Shown: positions 11,821-23,696, counted from the stretch's first letter. The stretch is 64,000 bases of DNA from Pistacia vera (GCF_008641045.1 NW_022195079.1:1-64000), one strand, 5' to 3'. Made by a program: numbers and translations. Notes: a model not told the origin generated them from the sequence alone.

Positions 11821-12776
11821 TATTTCGAAATTTTTTTTCTTTTGGTGAAGGAATAAAATAACTACCTGGTAATTGTTTAGCATGGTCTATTTTGTATGAA
11901 ACCATAACACCGTTACATATGATTTATCAAATAAAGGTTGATAAATAAATATTTTTTTTGTATTGTATCAGAAGAATTACGTTCTAGACGTGCAAGGGTT
12001 GCTAGAACACCTGCTCAAAGGGAAAGGGTTAGAACATGATTAAATTCTACAAACTCACACATTGATTTTAAGACACAGATAATGAGTTGGTGCAATCGTA
12101 AATCATTTCATTCATGTGAATGAAAGATCAGGAATTGTCTGATAGGGGATTAGGAAGGTAGTCGAATTCAGTTTTAAAAGAGACTCTTGGTTCCTAATCG
12201 TTGGTCTCCTTGATATGGTTGTTGACAAGTCTGAAAGTTCATAATTTAAAGTGCATAAACATTATAGACGTTTAGTCACAACTATATCAGGAGTACATAG
12301 ATTGGGGTGCAAAAAAGACAGCTGGTGCATCTATAGGAGTCTCCACTCGTAAAGGACAATCACAGAAACTAGGAGTTCCCCTGCCTAGGGTTAATTACAG
12401 TTAGAAACCTAGGATAAGGATTACAGATCCTTCCCATTCTTAGGAATGTGGCTGTACACTTATTTTTTTTTGTTGTTTGGAATTTGTGCTTTAATTTTAT
12501 TACAAGTTGAATCTTTTACATAATGGATTAGTTATTTATTTATTTTAATTATTATGTGATTTTATGTTGATTTATATTTATATAATTGTGTCTAAATTAA
12601 TTTTAGATTGCCAATTAATTATCTGTGATAATTGGAAATTAGAATTTGGATGAGATGTTGACATTGTGTACTTTTGATTCCAATCTAATATACAATTATT
12701 ATTGTACATTAATTAAATGTATATTATGTTCTGAGCATTGAATAACATGCATTATCCACGTGTAATTTTGTTTAGA

Positions 12777-15700
12777 ATGGCATCTGCATCTAAGAACATT
12801 GTCGCCGAACTTAACAAGGAGAAAAATTTAACGGCGACCAATTATGAGATATGGAGCTGAAAATCCAATATTTTTTGAAGAACAAAGTTCTTGAAGTTCT
12901 ACTACAACCATGGAAGCCTGAAGAGGAGTCACGGCTCAACATAGACGAGACCGTGCCGCTTATGACATATGGAAGAAGAAGATTTCACTGCTCGCATCCT
13001 TTGTTGAGCAGCAGGACAATGTCTCATGAAGAAGTACCGGATTAGATTAGCAAAGACCATTTGTCCGCAACTTGCTACCAAGTTTGGCGGTACGTCCATT
13101 ACCAAACTCTGATCACTCACTATCAAGTTTTGACACATATAAAAAAGCCTGAACAATCTATGAGATCCATTTACGGTCATTTGTCAAACATGATACTAGT
13201 TAGAGAGGCGGTCATGTCCTAACAGATGAACAACAGGTTCAAGCTGTCATAAGATCATTGCTCACAAATTGGGACATATGAAAACACCTTACCCACAATG
13301 AGGGCATCAGAAATTTAGATGATTCCATAACGCCATTTGGAACTGGAAAGATCGCCGTTAATGCTAGTAGGGCAATACTGATGTGTTATATGGCTGGTTC
13401 CAGTTCACATGGTGGGAAGGATTTAAACGTAATTCCAAGGTGATCCGAGAAAAGGCATTCCGAAAGGGCTCAGGGAAGAGGAAGTTGCTTTAAACACGAA
13501 AAGGAAAGCTCTGGCATACGAGAGCACTCTGCGCGGGGAATGTGTAGTACATGTGGTAAAGGGACATGTTGCTGGATTGTGCTAACGTCGCCAAGATAGA
13601 GTACTAAAGCGTTTTGTCCACGAAAAGCATTTGCGCAAACAGTTTGCGGCGTCGGATCTGACGTATAACTTGTGTAACGCATGCCTATTTGTGCTGTAGA
13701 CTTCATCGTACGCACCAGACCTACATCAGGCACAGACATGAGCTAGGTCGTTCGCACAAGGAAAACTTATGGATATCCGGTACCCAACATGTTCGCAGTA
13801 TACGTGTTTTAACCAGATCTCCATCTTACGTGTAACCAGATATGACCGGGATCAGCACAACCATACCGAAAATGACTCGTGAGTCATCACACTGAGTGTT
13901 TGCAGCCAGTCTGTATTTCCGCAACATTGATATTCCCCAAAGTGTGAAGGATGGATATATGTGTAAACCATTCAAAGGTTGTCTATATCTAAATGAATCC
14001 AGTGGACTTTGGTGCTCCTTATTTTGGACACCTCAGTGGGCTTCTGGTCATTCATTCCGAATGCGTTGTTAGTTTGATCGTAGCTTAACATCCGATACCT
14101 ACGTCAATTTGGTCTTTTCCGTGTAGTTTACCCGTTGATTTAATTGCATCTGGTCCTTTTTCCAACATAATGTGCATTTTCGCTTTATATTCTGATTGAC
14201 ATTGTAAGCTGTTTTTTCCTAACAGTCAATTGAGTTCTTTAGTGGGTGGGCCTGGATGATGTTGGCCCCAATGCGCAACACGAATGATACTAGACCAGCA
14301 AAGAAGCCTTAGTATACGGTTAACAAGAGTCAAACTTGACTCCCGCGATTGTTGAACATTGTCCTCTCTGGAAAAAACGCACGAAACCCTTTGAACAGCG
14401 GATAAGAGCTGATGTCCCTTGCAACAATTCAGTGTCGATCATATGTGGTCCTAATGATCCGGCAGACGAGGCATACCAAGGCCTGTTTAGTTTATCACAG
14501 TATATAGATGATTCACTCTGATGGTTATGTTTTTCTTGATTTCTCAAAAATCACAGAAGCTTTAGAAATTCTTTCAAAAGTTTGAAAAAACTTAGTTGAG
14601 AATCAATTAGTAAAAAAAATACAGTTCTTCGCACCGATCGTAGGACGTGATAGTTTATCTGATCAATTCAGATTTTTTGTGGATGAATGGAATGAATCGG
14701 ATCAAGTACCGATCCCAGAACCGCAACAAACGTGTTGCAGAACGAAGAAACAGAACCCTATTTTGGAGACTGGTTGAGAGTCTATGATGGCCAACTCACA
14801 CTTGCCCATCACCTTTTTGGTTGGGTGCATTGCTTAATTTGCGTATTGCCACATATATCCTCAATCGAGTACTATCCAAACTCTTACCTACTACACCATA
14901 TGAGTTTATGGACAACTCGGAAACCCTCTTTGAGTCTCCTAAGCATGGGGGGGGGATTTCTGCTCTAGTTCATGATCCTTCCCATATATGAAATAGGTCG
15001 CAAGGGGAAGAATTATCTTTATAAGATATTCGTATTCAAAGGATACTTCTTCATAGGAGAACCAGAAAGTGTGTAGCATCATGAGTTTGATCACGAAGCT
15101 TCACTTCTTAGTAACCATATTTCTAAGAAGGGCGAAATAGGTAAAACATGTTGTTTTCTATCCCATACACGGAAGACCAAGGCAATTCTGTTGCCGCACA
15201 ATCATTGGTTTACTACATCCCATGGGAGCATATGGAGTTGATGAATCATTCAGGATCAACTCCATCATTCCTTACTGAGTGAACTCCACTAAGAGCTGGT
15301 CCAAGTGGGCGTAACCACCAATCAATCATCCATACTCGATCAACAGAAACAGTTCCCGTCGACGATTTGAGATTGAGGGGGAAATTTTTCTAGTTACTCC
15401 ACAAGATGACGAAGACCAAGGAATGTAACTGTGGCTCTCATGCCCTTCTAAGGAAATGATGTAAATCAATGGAAAAAGGAATTGGATCTATGAAATCAAC
15501 CAATTGCGAATTGGTGGATTTACCGAAGAGACGCAAGCCATTTGGAACAAGTGGTTTTCCAAATCAAGCTGTAAAGCAATGGCGTATTTGAGAAGATACG
15601 AAGCTTCGCTTGTCTGCGCAAGGGTTTTTAATACACAACATAGAGGAATAGATGTAGAAAACTTTTTTCACCTCCTGTGTGCAGCGGTTTAACCCTCAGA

Positions 15701-17080
15701 CTCACACTTAAATGTCTAGCATATCATGCTGCTGATCAATTGTAGTATGTGCAACTCAAATTGAATGTAGAGGGACTAGACGTCTTTCTCAATGGAGAAG
15801 ACCATTAACGAATTCCTAATTATACGATCACTCACTAGGTTTTATTAGAAGATCAAGAACACAAAGTGACTGGCTAACTCTTTAACAAGTCAATTTATGG
15901 GCCTCAACGCAGTCCTCAAAGAAACGAGGCATTGCGTTGCATAGTCGATCAAGCAGTATGGATTTCAAATGTAAATGAAATCATGTGTCCATAATACGAG
16001 ATCCATACAATGTGTTAAAGTATTCTCTCTAATTTGATCAAATGGAACTACTATAAAGGTTGATTAGCTGCAACAAGCTAAAGATAAGGGCCACGCTCTT
16101 GTTACATAATATCAAGGTGGTATCCACCATTTTGATTATAAGATTATGTGAACTGCATTACTTGGTCCAGTTACAGGGGAGTCAGTATCAATCGAGGAAA
16201 ATACCGAATAACTTATTGGGTATCAGATTACCAGAGTGTCAAAGCTCACCAAGTTAGTACCGCTCTTATTCAACCGCCAAAATTCTTGACAACGTAACGT
16301 CGACTTTGCATATGAATTGTAACCACATAGACACCCTATCGCAAAAGGCGAGACTTTAAGTCGTAAAACTGTGTCCGCGAAGACTCACTACCACAAGAAA
16401 AGGAACAAATGAATAGCATGTTCCTATACAAGTGCTTGGAAGTCTCTGTCATGGCCATGTGCACTAGACGGCCAAATCTGTTCTTTCCGTTGGTTGGGTA
16501 AGTCGATACCATCCGACCCGGACAAGCACTTGGCAAAGATGAAGAGCAGCTGTGAAAGATCTTGCTATCTAAAAGACAGCTGATTTCTCATATGTTATCA
16601 GACAATGATTAACACTTGAAGCTTCACCGATCTTGATTGTGGGAGGAGATTTAGATGCAAGTCATTCTACTTATGATTGTTTTCCTTTACTAATGGTGGG
16701 GCCATATCTTGGAGCAGTACATAGCAATCATTGCATATCCTTATCTACAATGGAGGCTGGTTTGTAGCTTTTTCAGCTGCATGCAGAAGCGTTTGTTAAT
16801 CGTTTTGAAATCATCTGTGAATAATTAAGGTTCTATTGACCAGTCAGAATACAATGTGATGTCAAGCGCGCATATACCTACACTAAGGATCCAAATCACG
16901 GGTAGAAACGACACATAGATATCAGAATATAATTTTGTGCGAGACTTGGTGGCACAAAAGGAGGGGAACATGAATACTACTATCATGACCAGGTTGCGGA
17001 TCATTCACAAAGTTATACCAAGAGATAACGCAATAGAGCATGTCGAGTCTCGTAGGCTTACGATTGTGTGAATGTTACTA
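12777..17080 (+). pseudogene. Shattered copia gag-pol polyprotein
   Basis: The polyprotein would make capsid, protease, integrase, reverse transcriptase and RNase H. The ATG at 12,777 opens MASASKNIVAELNKEK and NYEIWS, a copia gag start, then hits a stop. Further down, in changing frames: DVFLNGE at about 15,780-15,800 (reverse transcriptase AFLNG motif), NKSIYG with QRSPQ at about 15,880-15,935 (YGLKQ.PR motif), LSTMEAGFVAFSAACRE at about 16,740-16,790 (RNase H LSTTEAEYVA), and KRHIDIRI at about 16,905-16,930 (KHIDIRYHF). Order and spacing are right for Ty1/copia. Frame breaks occur every few tens of codons, too dense for ordinary decay at this level of recognisability, so poor base quality is suspected. 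Confidence 0.7.
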
Positions 17081-18132
17081 TAACTTTGAGATTTTTTCCT
17101 CCCAAAATTGTTCCATTTGTCCTTATCAATATTAAATAACATATTTCAATGCTCAATTTTAGATTATATGCATACTAGCGCATACATATTTTGTGAAAAT
17201 AGACTAATCTGAAAGAGCGTCCAGCTAAAGATTTAGGCCGCAAGCATCGCTCCATTACTTCGTAGGAATGAAGATCGAACGATTTGTAAGCTTTATCTTA
17301 GTGATAATAGAGGAGCCAGCTTACAAATGTTTACAACGGCCCTATAAAAGTAGACATAAAATAATGTCATAGTGAAGTGACCAAACAGTGATAAATGATC
17401 ACTTTATCTGTCTACATTGCCTATTAAGCGTTCTGATGAATAAAAATATGTAAAGTGACTCAAGTTAACATTAGGTATTCTGAACTAAAATCTGTACACA
17501 TTTACAAGAAAGAGACATGCACTCCATGGGAAAGATGAATGCTTGTATAGCATTGATTTTCATACCACATGTGGCAAAACCATTTACCAAAGGGATATCA
17601 AGTCAAATCTCAACTTTAACATTGTGTTAGATACCCTGAGTTTTTTTATGAATAAAACTCATAGCACATACCCTTATTACTCTATTAGTTTCTTGAAACC
17701 TCTCATTAATGATTGCTATCTTAGAGTGTTACCAAGGCAATTAAGATATCAATCTTCTGAATTCTTTCTAAAAGCAAGTTAAATGAAGTGCAAGAATCGA
17801 GAAAAGAGGAGATTACGATTCTTTGAATTATTACATTATATACACGTTCAATTCATTGGTCCACCAATTATGTTTTACTTTTATGTAACAGATTAGAACA
17901 TAATTAATGATACAACGATATTTTTTTTTGTCTAATGAATTGTTTGATAAATTGATAAGTAATCTGGGTATTGCATACACATACAACCTGTTTCACACAA
18001 TTCGAGAAGTTATCCTCCTACATATATGACTACCGTGTCTCTCGAAGTATGCATGTGCTCACAGACTTTCACTAAAATATGAACCTTAAAGGAAACACCG
18101 AGAGAGAAGTCCCATCATGTGTGAGTGGGAGA

Positions 18133-18474
18133 TATTGTCAATTACAACCCATGATAGGGGTGTAGAATGAAACTGCCAAAGCAGTTTTCTCACGAACCGT
18201 TCCCCATATAAAGTGAAGGTTTTTTCTTTTACGAAATGGTTACTGCGTAAAACGTCCCAAAGCGCAAAGGAAAAGGACGCTTTCTCTCTCTAGAATTTGG
18301 AGAAACCAAATACGACTTTTGTAGTTTTTTCTTCCAGGATCTTTGTTTGCTTCGAGATAAGGAAGGAGTTATTTAGTGCTGTGTTAATTCATTTAGTTCT
18401 TTATTACAAATGTGATGCAATGGTGCATATGATCTTGGGATAAGTTACGATACTGGTTATTCTTTATTCCAACA
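18133..18474 (+). repeat. 3' LTR of the copia element
   Basis: Follows the purine tract GAGTGGGAGA, starts TATTGTCAATTACAACCC and ends TTCCAACA, then the CAGTG duplication. Colinear with 10,568-10,920 but with many single-base insertions and deletions. Confidence 0.8.
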
Positions 18475-18479
18475 CAGTG

Positions 18480-19330
18480 TGAAGAGTCAGTTTTTTTTCC
18501 CTTTTGAAATCAAATACAATCAGTCAAGCAGGTCGTACATTATACTAGCTAATTTTGGATTATTTTATTTCTATTTAATTTAAAGTAATTCTCTATCTCA
18601 TGTGTGTAGTCCGAAATACGTGAAACGTCAACACGCACCAATGGGTCGCTTTGTTTTATGTCATTATCACTTTCTTGACAAAGTATGAATAGGAATATGT
18701 CCTTTTTAGTATTTAAAAAAAACTCTAATGTATGAGATGCAAAACAATATGTATTATGTAATTACTATATTACTATACAAATATTAAATCAAATTAAATA
18801 ATAACTCAAATATAAAATTATCGCAGATGTCTTCATGCAAGTCATTTTGTAGGATTGACTTATAGACCGTACCGTCATGCTATTCTATTGGTCCTGAGAA
18901 ACGATCTATACAACAGAATGGATGTGTCACAACCGTTGAATGTGGCCTTCCGTCCTGTGCATAGTTGGAAAACATTGGGTTGAAATGTTTTCCAATCTCT
19001 GCGGTAAAACGCCCACCTTGGGTTGTCCTCGAAACCTTTGGTTTACCACCACCTTAAATACGATCTCAATGATATAACAGTAACCCAAATGTGGGCGCTG
19101 GTGCGACCAGTTTGTAAGGGATTTTATTAACTTTTCAGGGTTGTCTGAAGAATTCTAAAGTCAACAATATTTTGAAGTTACCGTATGTATAGTTTATACG
19201 TTTTCAACCTGTACAACAATTTGATAATTCATTGTTTTCAGGTTTAGAACATGAACCAGTGAAAAATCTTTCATGGAATCCATATTTATTTACAACGAGA
19301 TCATGGCAGTGAGATAATGTGGGATTGCAC
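18480..19330 (+). other. Probable intron 1 remnant of the first DUF4220 locus
   Basis: No coding sequence recognised. By analogy with 43,416-45,263 and 60,316-62,799, the stretch between the split exon 1 and the CDS should be intronic. A clear CAG|CTTTAAG acceptor is not visible. Confidence 0.35.
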
Positions 19331-20744
19331 CAGCTACAGAATGCAATGTTATTTTTTTTTTTTTTTTTGTTTTTTGCTGTGGGATCACACACGTTCTTAC
19401 CATCTTTAGGCGACGGGGAGACGGAAGGTATCCCCCTTAACATATTTTCGGATCCTCTTGCCTCTTTTACCTTCCTCGCGGTCCTATCCTATCACTTTTG
19501 CCTCGGCAAGGTTTCGTCTCGATAACCTTGCCGTACACTGAAACTTATTCACTGAGATATCTAATAAACGTATGGCATCTTAATGTCCTTGGTGGGCGCC
19601 TTTGCTTTTGGGCACATTGGTGGCCCTGATGATGATTCACTACTCACTTGATAAGTTTTCAGTTAGGCATATAGGTTGACTGGGTTTGCAAGTCGCCGCC
19701 GCTTGTCATCTTTATGAATCTTGGATTTCAAACTTATTTTCATCCATACGTGAACCTTTGCCTTTGATGTAGCTGAATAATCAAAGTTCAGAGAGAGTTC
19801 AGGCTCTAAGGTCATTAGTCGAGTGAAACCAGTCATAATACTTTGGCAAAGCCATGGTAATGTACATTACCCGAACAAAAACGGTTTTTATCTTTACGGA
19901 AACTGTGCTTGTCTGGATGATCTCGAGCGAGTGTTGCTCGTGAAGGCTTATCAGCGCTTTGATCACTTGAAGCCTCATCTCGAGAACTGGCTAGGCCACC
20001 CTTCATCCGCTTATGTTCCTTCGTCGAGTGTCGACGATTATCTTCCTGAGTGTGTTTTCAGAATCACTGAATTTGAGCTTAGCTTTATGTATGATACACT
20101 CTTCACCAAGGCGCCTATTAACTATTTCAGGAGAGTTTTTTTGGGTCGCATCCTTTGCATCGGTTGTCTAGCTTTTGGTTTAAGTGAGTTCTCGATCATG
20201 TGCTCAAAAGCCAATGGGAATCTCTTAACTCATATTGTACCCATAACCTGTGAATCATGGACGTGCGTAATTTTATTTTTAGATACCTTGATTACCTTTG
20301 TGTTGCTTGTTGGAGCTATTGCGCTTGAAATTTACGAAATGAAGCTGCTTTTATGCTCGGATTGGGCTATAATTCACAGTATGCTACCAAATAAGGATAA
20401 ATTTATGAGCCGATTTCTGAAAATTGTTGCTCCAAGGAATCCAAGTAAGAAGCCTAGGTGGTCCGATCGTATGTATCAATTGAATTTACTAAGCTATTGT
20501 CTCGAAAAAAAGATGACGCTTGGTAGATTGATTAATCATGGTCTCAAGGGCGTTGCTCACTATAAGGATCACAAGAAGTATCGTGCTAGGCAATGTATTC
20601 ACATCCCTGTAAAGTTGAAGATGTTGATTCTAGAATATATGAAAGAGGTGAAGAAGAAGGGAGATCAGCCTTTTTACAAAACTGGGGAATGGAAACTAAA
20701 AGTATGTAATTGTCTGAATGAACTCAGACCGAGTTTTCAAAAGG

Positions 20745-20864
20745 TTTCAAGTTCCGTAGCTTCGGGTTCCGCAGATATTGGCCCACAAGCCGACACGCAA
20801 ACAATTTCAAGTTCCAAAGCTTCAGGTTCCCCAGATATTGGCCCGCAAGCCCACGAGCAGACAA
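20745..20864 (+). repeat. 60-bp coding tandem duplication in broken copy 1
   Basis: Two 60-bp units starting TTTCAAGTTCC at 20,745 and 20,805 encode SSSVASGSADIGPQADTQT and SSSKASGSPDIGPQAHEQT. The units keep frame and differ by a few substitutions, several of them amino-acid changing. The linker before DUF594 is expanded here. Confidence 0.85.
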
Positions 20865-20902
20865 GTTTCGGCAAGGCCATTATTATATGGCACATCGCAA
20901 CA

Positions 20903-20983
20903 GATATGTGCTTTTATTTAGATGATTGTCAGCAAGATCATCACAACCAAGATGTGTGCTTCTTTTTAGATGATGGGCAGCAA
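20903..20983 (+). repeat. 48-bp coding tandem duplication in broken copy 1
   Basis: DMCFYLDDCQQ (from 20,901) and DVCFFLDDGQQ (from 20,949) are encoded 48 bp apart, duplicating the segment after the conserved FGKAIIIWHIAT motif. Confidence 0.75.
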
Positions 20984-21579
20984 GTATGAATCTTCAAGCC
21001 CGGCGCAAACTAACCAAATTTTTATCGGATTATATGATGTATCTTCTGGCTATGCGCCCTGATATGCTATCTGTTGCCACTGGAGACATTCTCTTTCGCG
21101 GTGCTTATGCGCAAATGAAGAAATTTTTGGACCCGGAAATAAAAAATAAAGCCAGGTTGTGCAGGGATTTAAAAGAAGTAAGTGTGGACGAAATTTTTCG
21201 CCGAGGAGTTCCAAAGAACAATATGCTTAAATCAGATTGGAATGTACTGTCTGAAGTGAAAAAATTGGTTGAAGAATTGGAACGGAGAGATGCTGCAGAA
21301 TTGGGAGGGAGAGATGCCAAATGGAAAATAATAAGTAATGTTTGGGTGGAAATGTTGTGTTATGGTGCTTGTAACTGTCCTTGGATGTTCCATGTAGAGC
21401 GGCTTAGGCAAGGTGGAGAATTGATCACTCATATTTGGCTTCTGCTTCAGCACGAGAAAGATACAATAAAGAAAAAGTGATTGTTCATTTTGTTTGAATT
21501 ACTATTTGTTGTTGAGAGTGTTGTACTTTTTCATAATTAAGTGCTTTAGCACATGAAATGTAATAATGTTGAGAAACTT

Positions 21580-21580
21580 N
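21580..21580. other. Single undetermined base (N)
   Basis: The only N in the window. It lies two bases before the ATG of the first intact gene and 100 bases after the stop of the preceding pseudogene. It may mark a scaffold or contig join. Confidence 0.95.
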
Positions 21581-21581
21581 A

Positions 21582-23618
21582 ATGGACTTTTATGACGTAT
21601 TCAAGGATGGATCAATTCTTTTTATGAGAACAACGAGAGAGGTAGAATGGGATGCAGTGGAGATCCAAACTCTATTGATATTGAGTTTTGGAGCGCAAGT
21701 CATTTGTACCTTCTTTGGCAATCGTAGAAAGTACCGCCTAAGATCCTTGAGCCGATTGGTTCTTTGGTTATCCTACTTAACGGCAAGTCCTATGGTAACA
21801 TTGCTCCTTGGCAAGCTTTCTGGAATAGCTGTCACGGCTTATGATGTGCAAGGATCTTATGAGCTACTGCCCAACGACATATATGGAGAATATGGGTACC
21901 TAGTAAATTCGTGGGCACCGTTGCTTTTGGTGCAAATTTGTAGCCCAAACATAATTTCCTACTCGGTTGAAGATAATAAGCTAACGTTGAGGCAAGCTTT
22001 TGGACTAACCAGCCAAATAGCCATAGCACTTTGGATCTTTTATCAATCACTATTTGTAGAGGATGCACCCTACACCACAGCCCTATCTTTGTATGTAGCT
22101 GGAATAATCAAAGTTGGTGAGAGACTCCGAGCTCTCTGGTCATTAAGTAATAGTGAAAACGTGGTGATAACTAGTTTTGCAAATAGTGATATTCGAAAAG
22201 TGGAAAACACAATTAATCCTAGCTCTTGTTCCAATAATATCGTAAGTGGAATTTATTCTCATGATTTGTCTTTGCTTGTGAAGGCTTATCAACGCTTTGA
22301 TAGATTGAAGCCTTATCTTGAGAATTGGCTAGGCCAATCTCCATCAATTTATCTTCCTTCAATGAGTGTAGACGACTATCTGCCTGAGGATGTTTTTAGA
22401 ATCACAGAATTTGAACTTAGCTTTATGTATGATGTGCTCTACACCAAGGCACTCATTAACTATTCTAAGATAAGTTTTTGTGGTCGCATCATTTTCATAC
22501 TTATTCTAAGCTTTGCTTTGTATACGTTACGGCATGACGAAGTAGATAGCATCATTACCATTGTGTCGTTAGCGGGAGCTATTGTGCTTGACCTTTATTT
22601 GATCATGGAACTTTTGTTCTCGGATTGGGCGATACTTCATCTGATGAAACAAAATAGGGGTGCATTGACCAGAAGATTGTTCATAATTGTTGCTCCCAAG
22701 ATTCCAATTAAGAGGCATAGGTGGTCACATTGCATGGATCAATTCAACTTACTAAGTTATTGTCTCCATGAAGAGCCTACAAAGCTTGGTAGGTTGATTA
22801 GGAGAATTCTCAAGATCAAGGGCTACTACAAGGAGTACAAGAAGTCTTGTGTTAAGAAAGATATTCAAGTCCCTGAAGAGTTGAAGAAATTGTTACTACA
22901 ACAAATGGAAGAGGTAAGAGCACAAAGAGGCTGGCAATCTTTCTCCAAAATGGGGGAATGGGCGCTTGAAAGATGTAATTGTCTCCCAGATTTCGAATGG
23001 AGTATTCAAACAGATTTTGGCACCCAAGCTAACAAGCAAACCAATTTTGGCAAAGCCATTATCATATGGCACATTGCTACAAATCTTTGCTACTCTTTAG
23101 ATGATGGTCAACCACAAGGTAGCAGAACTCACTCGCAATGTGAAATGAGTAAAGTTTTATCAAATTATATGATGTATCTTTTGGCCATGCACCATGATAT
23201 GTTATCTATTGTCACCGGTGACATTCTCTTTCAAGGTGTTTGTGCTCAAATAGGTGAATTTTTGAAGATAAAACAGTCAAAGGATGAAGCCACATTATGC
23301 AGGATTTTAGTAGAAGAACTTGTGGATGAAAATTATTTCCAAGGAATTCCCAAAAACAATGTGTTAACATCAGACTGGAATGTGCTCTTTCAGGTTCAAA
23401 AGTTGGTTGGAAAACTGCGAGAGAGAGAAGATAGATGGAGAATAATAAGTAGTGTTTGGGTGGAAATGTTGTTTTGTGGGGCTAGTAATTGTCCTTGGAC
23501 TCTCCATGCAGAGCAACTTAGACGAGGTGGAGAATTGCTCACTCATGTTTGGCTTCTGCTTAAGCATGAGAAAGATAAATCCGATATTCTTTCTCGTGAA
23601 TTGCATTCTGTGGCTTAA
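21582..23618 (+). CDS. DUF4220/DUF594 membrane protein, intact, 678 aa
   Basis: Intact member of the plant DUF4220 (PF13968)/DUF594 (PF04578) family; function unknown, expected in a membrane. Hydrophobic segments at about residues 24-45, 55-80, 110-130, 140-180, 285-325 and 330-350. Conserved blocks: SFGAQVICTFFGNRRK near residue 30, WAPLLLVQICSPN near 112, LLVKAYQRFDRLKPYLENWL near 230, FRITEFELSFMYD near 270, FGKAIIIWHIATNLCYSLDD near 490, and the DUF594 end WVEMLFCGASNCPW with GGELLTHVWLLLKHEKD. The length is normal for the family. The start is the first ATG and aligns with the N-terminus of the 684-aa paralogue. No promoter, exon 1 or CTTTAAG acceptor precedes it; an N sits two bases upstream, so upstream structure may be missing. 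Confidence 0.93.
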   Translation: MDFYDVFKDGSILFMRTTREVEWDAVEIQTLLILSFGAQVICTFFGNRRKYRLRSLSRLVLWLSYLTASPMVTLLLGKLSGIAVTAYDVQGSYELLPNDIYGEYGYLVNSWAPLLLVQICSPNIISYSVEDNKLTLRQAFGLTSQIAIALWIFYQSLFVEDAPYTTALSLYVAGIIKVGERLRALWSLSNSENVVITSFANSDIRKVENTINPSSCSNNIVSGIYSHDLSLLVKAYQRFDRLKPYLENWLGQSPSIYLPSMSVDDYLPEDVFRITEFELSFMYDVLYTKALINYSKISFCGRIIFILILSFALYTLRHDEVDSIITIVSLAGAIVLDLYLIMELLFSDWAILHLMKQNRGALTRRLFIIVAPKIPIKRHRWSHCMDQFNLLSYCLHEEPTKLGRLIRRILKIKGYYKEYKKSCVKKDIQVPEELKKLLLQQMEEVRAQRGWQSFSKMGEWALERCNCLPDFEWSIQTDFGTQANKQTNFGKAIIIWHIATNLCYSLDDGQPQGSRTHSQCEMSKVLSNYMMYLLAMHHDMLSIVTGDILFQGVCAQIGEFLKIKQSKDEATLCRILVEELVDENYFQGIPKNNVLTSDWNVLFQVQKLVGKLREREDRWRIISSVWVEMLFCGASNCPWTLHAEQLRRGGELLTHVWLLLKHEKDKSDILSRELHSVA

Positions 23619-23696
23619 GAGTGTTGTATTATGTGTATGGTGATTGATTGTATAAAGAGTGTTGTTTTCACAACATTTTATGTATGTATATGGTTG

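Larger units (their letters stand above)
10568..18474 (+). mobile_element. Ty1/copia retrotransposon with two LTRs, inserted in a DUF4220 exon 1
   Basis: A 7.9-kb element on the plus strand: LTRs at 10,568-10,920 and 18,133-18,474, a primer binding site at 10,923, a long leader, gag from 12,777, reverse transcriptase and RNase H motifs at 15,780-16,970, and a GAGTGGGAGA purine tract just before the 3' LTR. Both ends are flanked by CAGTG (10,563-10,567 and 18,475-18,479), a 5-bp target duplication normal for this class. The internal frames are broken many times. The LTRs differ at many sites, mostly indels, so age from LTR divergence would be unreliable if 12,800-18,480 is low-quality sequence. 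Confidence 0.85.
19330..21480 (+). pseudogene. DUF4220/DUF594 membrane protein, broken copy 1
   Basis: Plant-specific multi-pass membrane protein family of unknown function. The open part starts at 19,823 (388 codons) and continues in another frame from 20,986 to 21,480. The N-terminal half is still traceable upstream: GSHTFLPSLG at about 19,379 (family GAQAILTFFG), LGKVS at about 19,503, WWAPLLL at about 19,591, then KFSVRHIG before an in-frame stop and LGLQVAAACHLYESW at about 19,690-19,735 (family LTLRQ.FGLTSQ). The copy is therefore decayed rather than 5'-truncated. At about 20,986 the frame shifts between DDGQQV and NLQARRKLTKFLSDYMMYLL. The DUF594 signature WVEMLCYGACNCPW and GGELITHIWLLLQHE close the protein. 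It has two tandem coding duplications not found in the paralogues. Confidence 0.85.

Noticed and set aside
11574..11905. Three overlapping minus-strand frames rich in Arg, Pro and Ala
   Set aside because: They cover the GC-rich tandem segment of a copia leader; open in several frames at once, which is a composition effect.
13470..15692. Several 60-90 codon frames in the copia interior
   Set aside because: They are fragments or shadows of one frameshifted polyprotein, or have no homology to it; not separate genes.
21105..21453. Minus-strand frames opposite the DUF594 region (also 23,370-23,606 and 47,086-47,349)
   Set aside because: Recurring antisense frames that mirror conserved DUF594 codons; no independent evidence.
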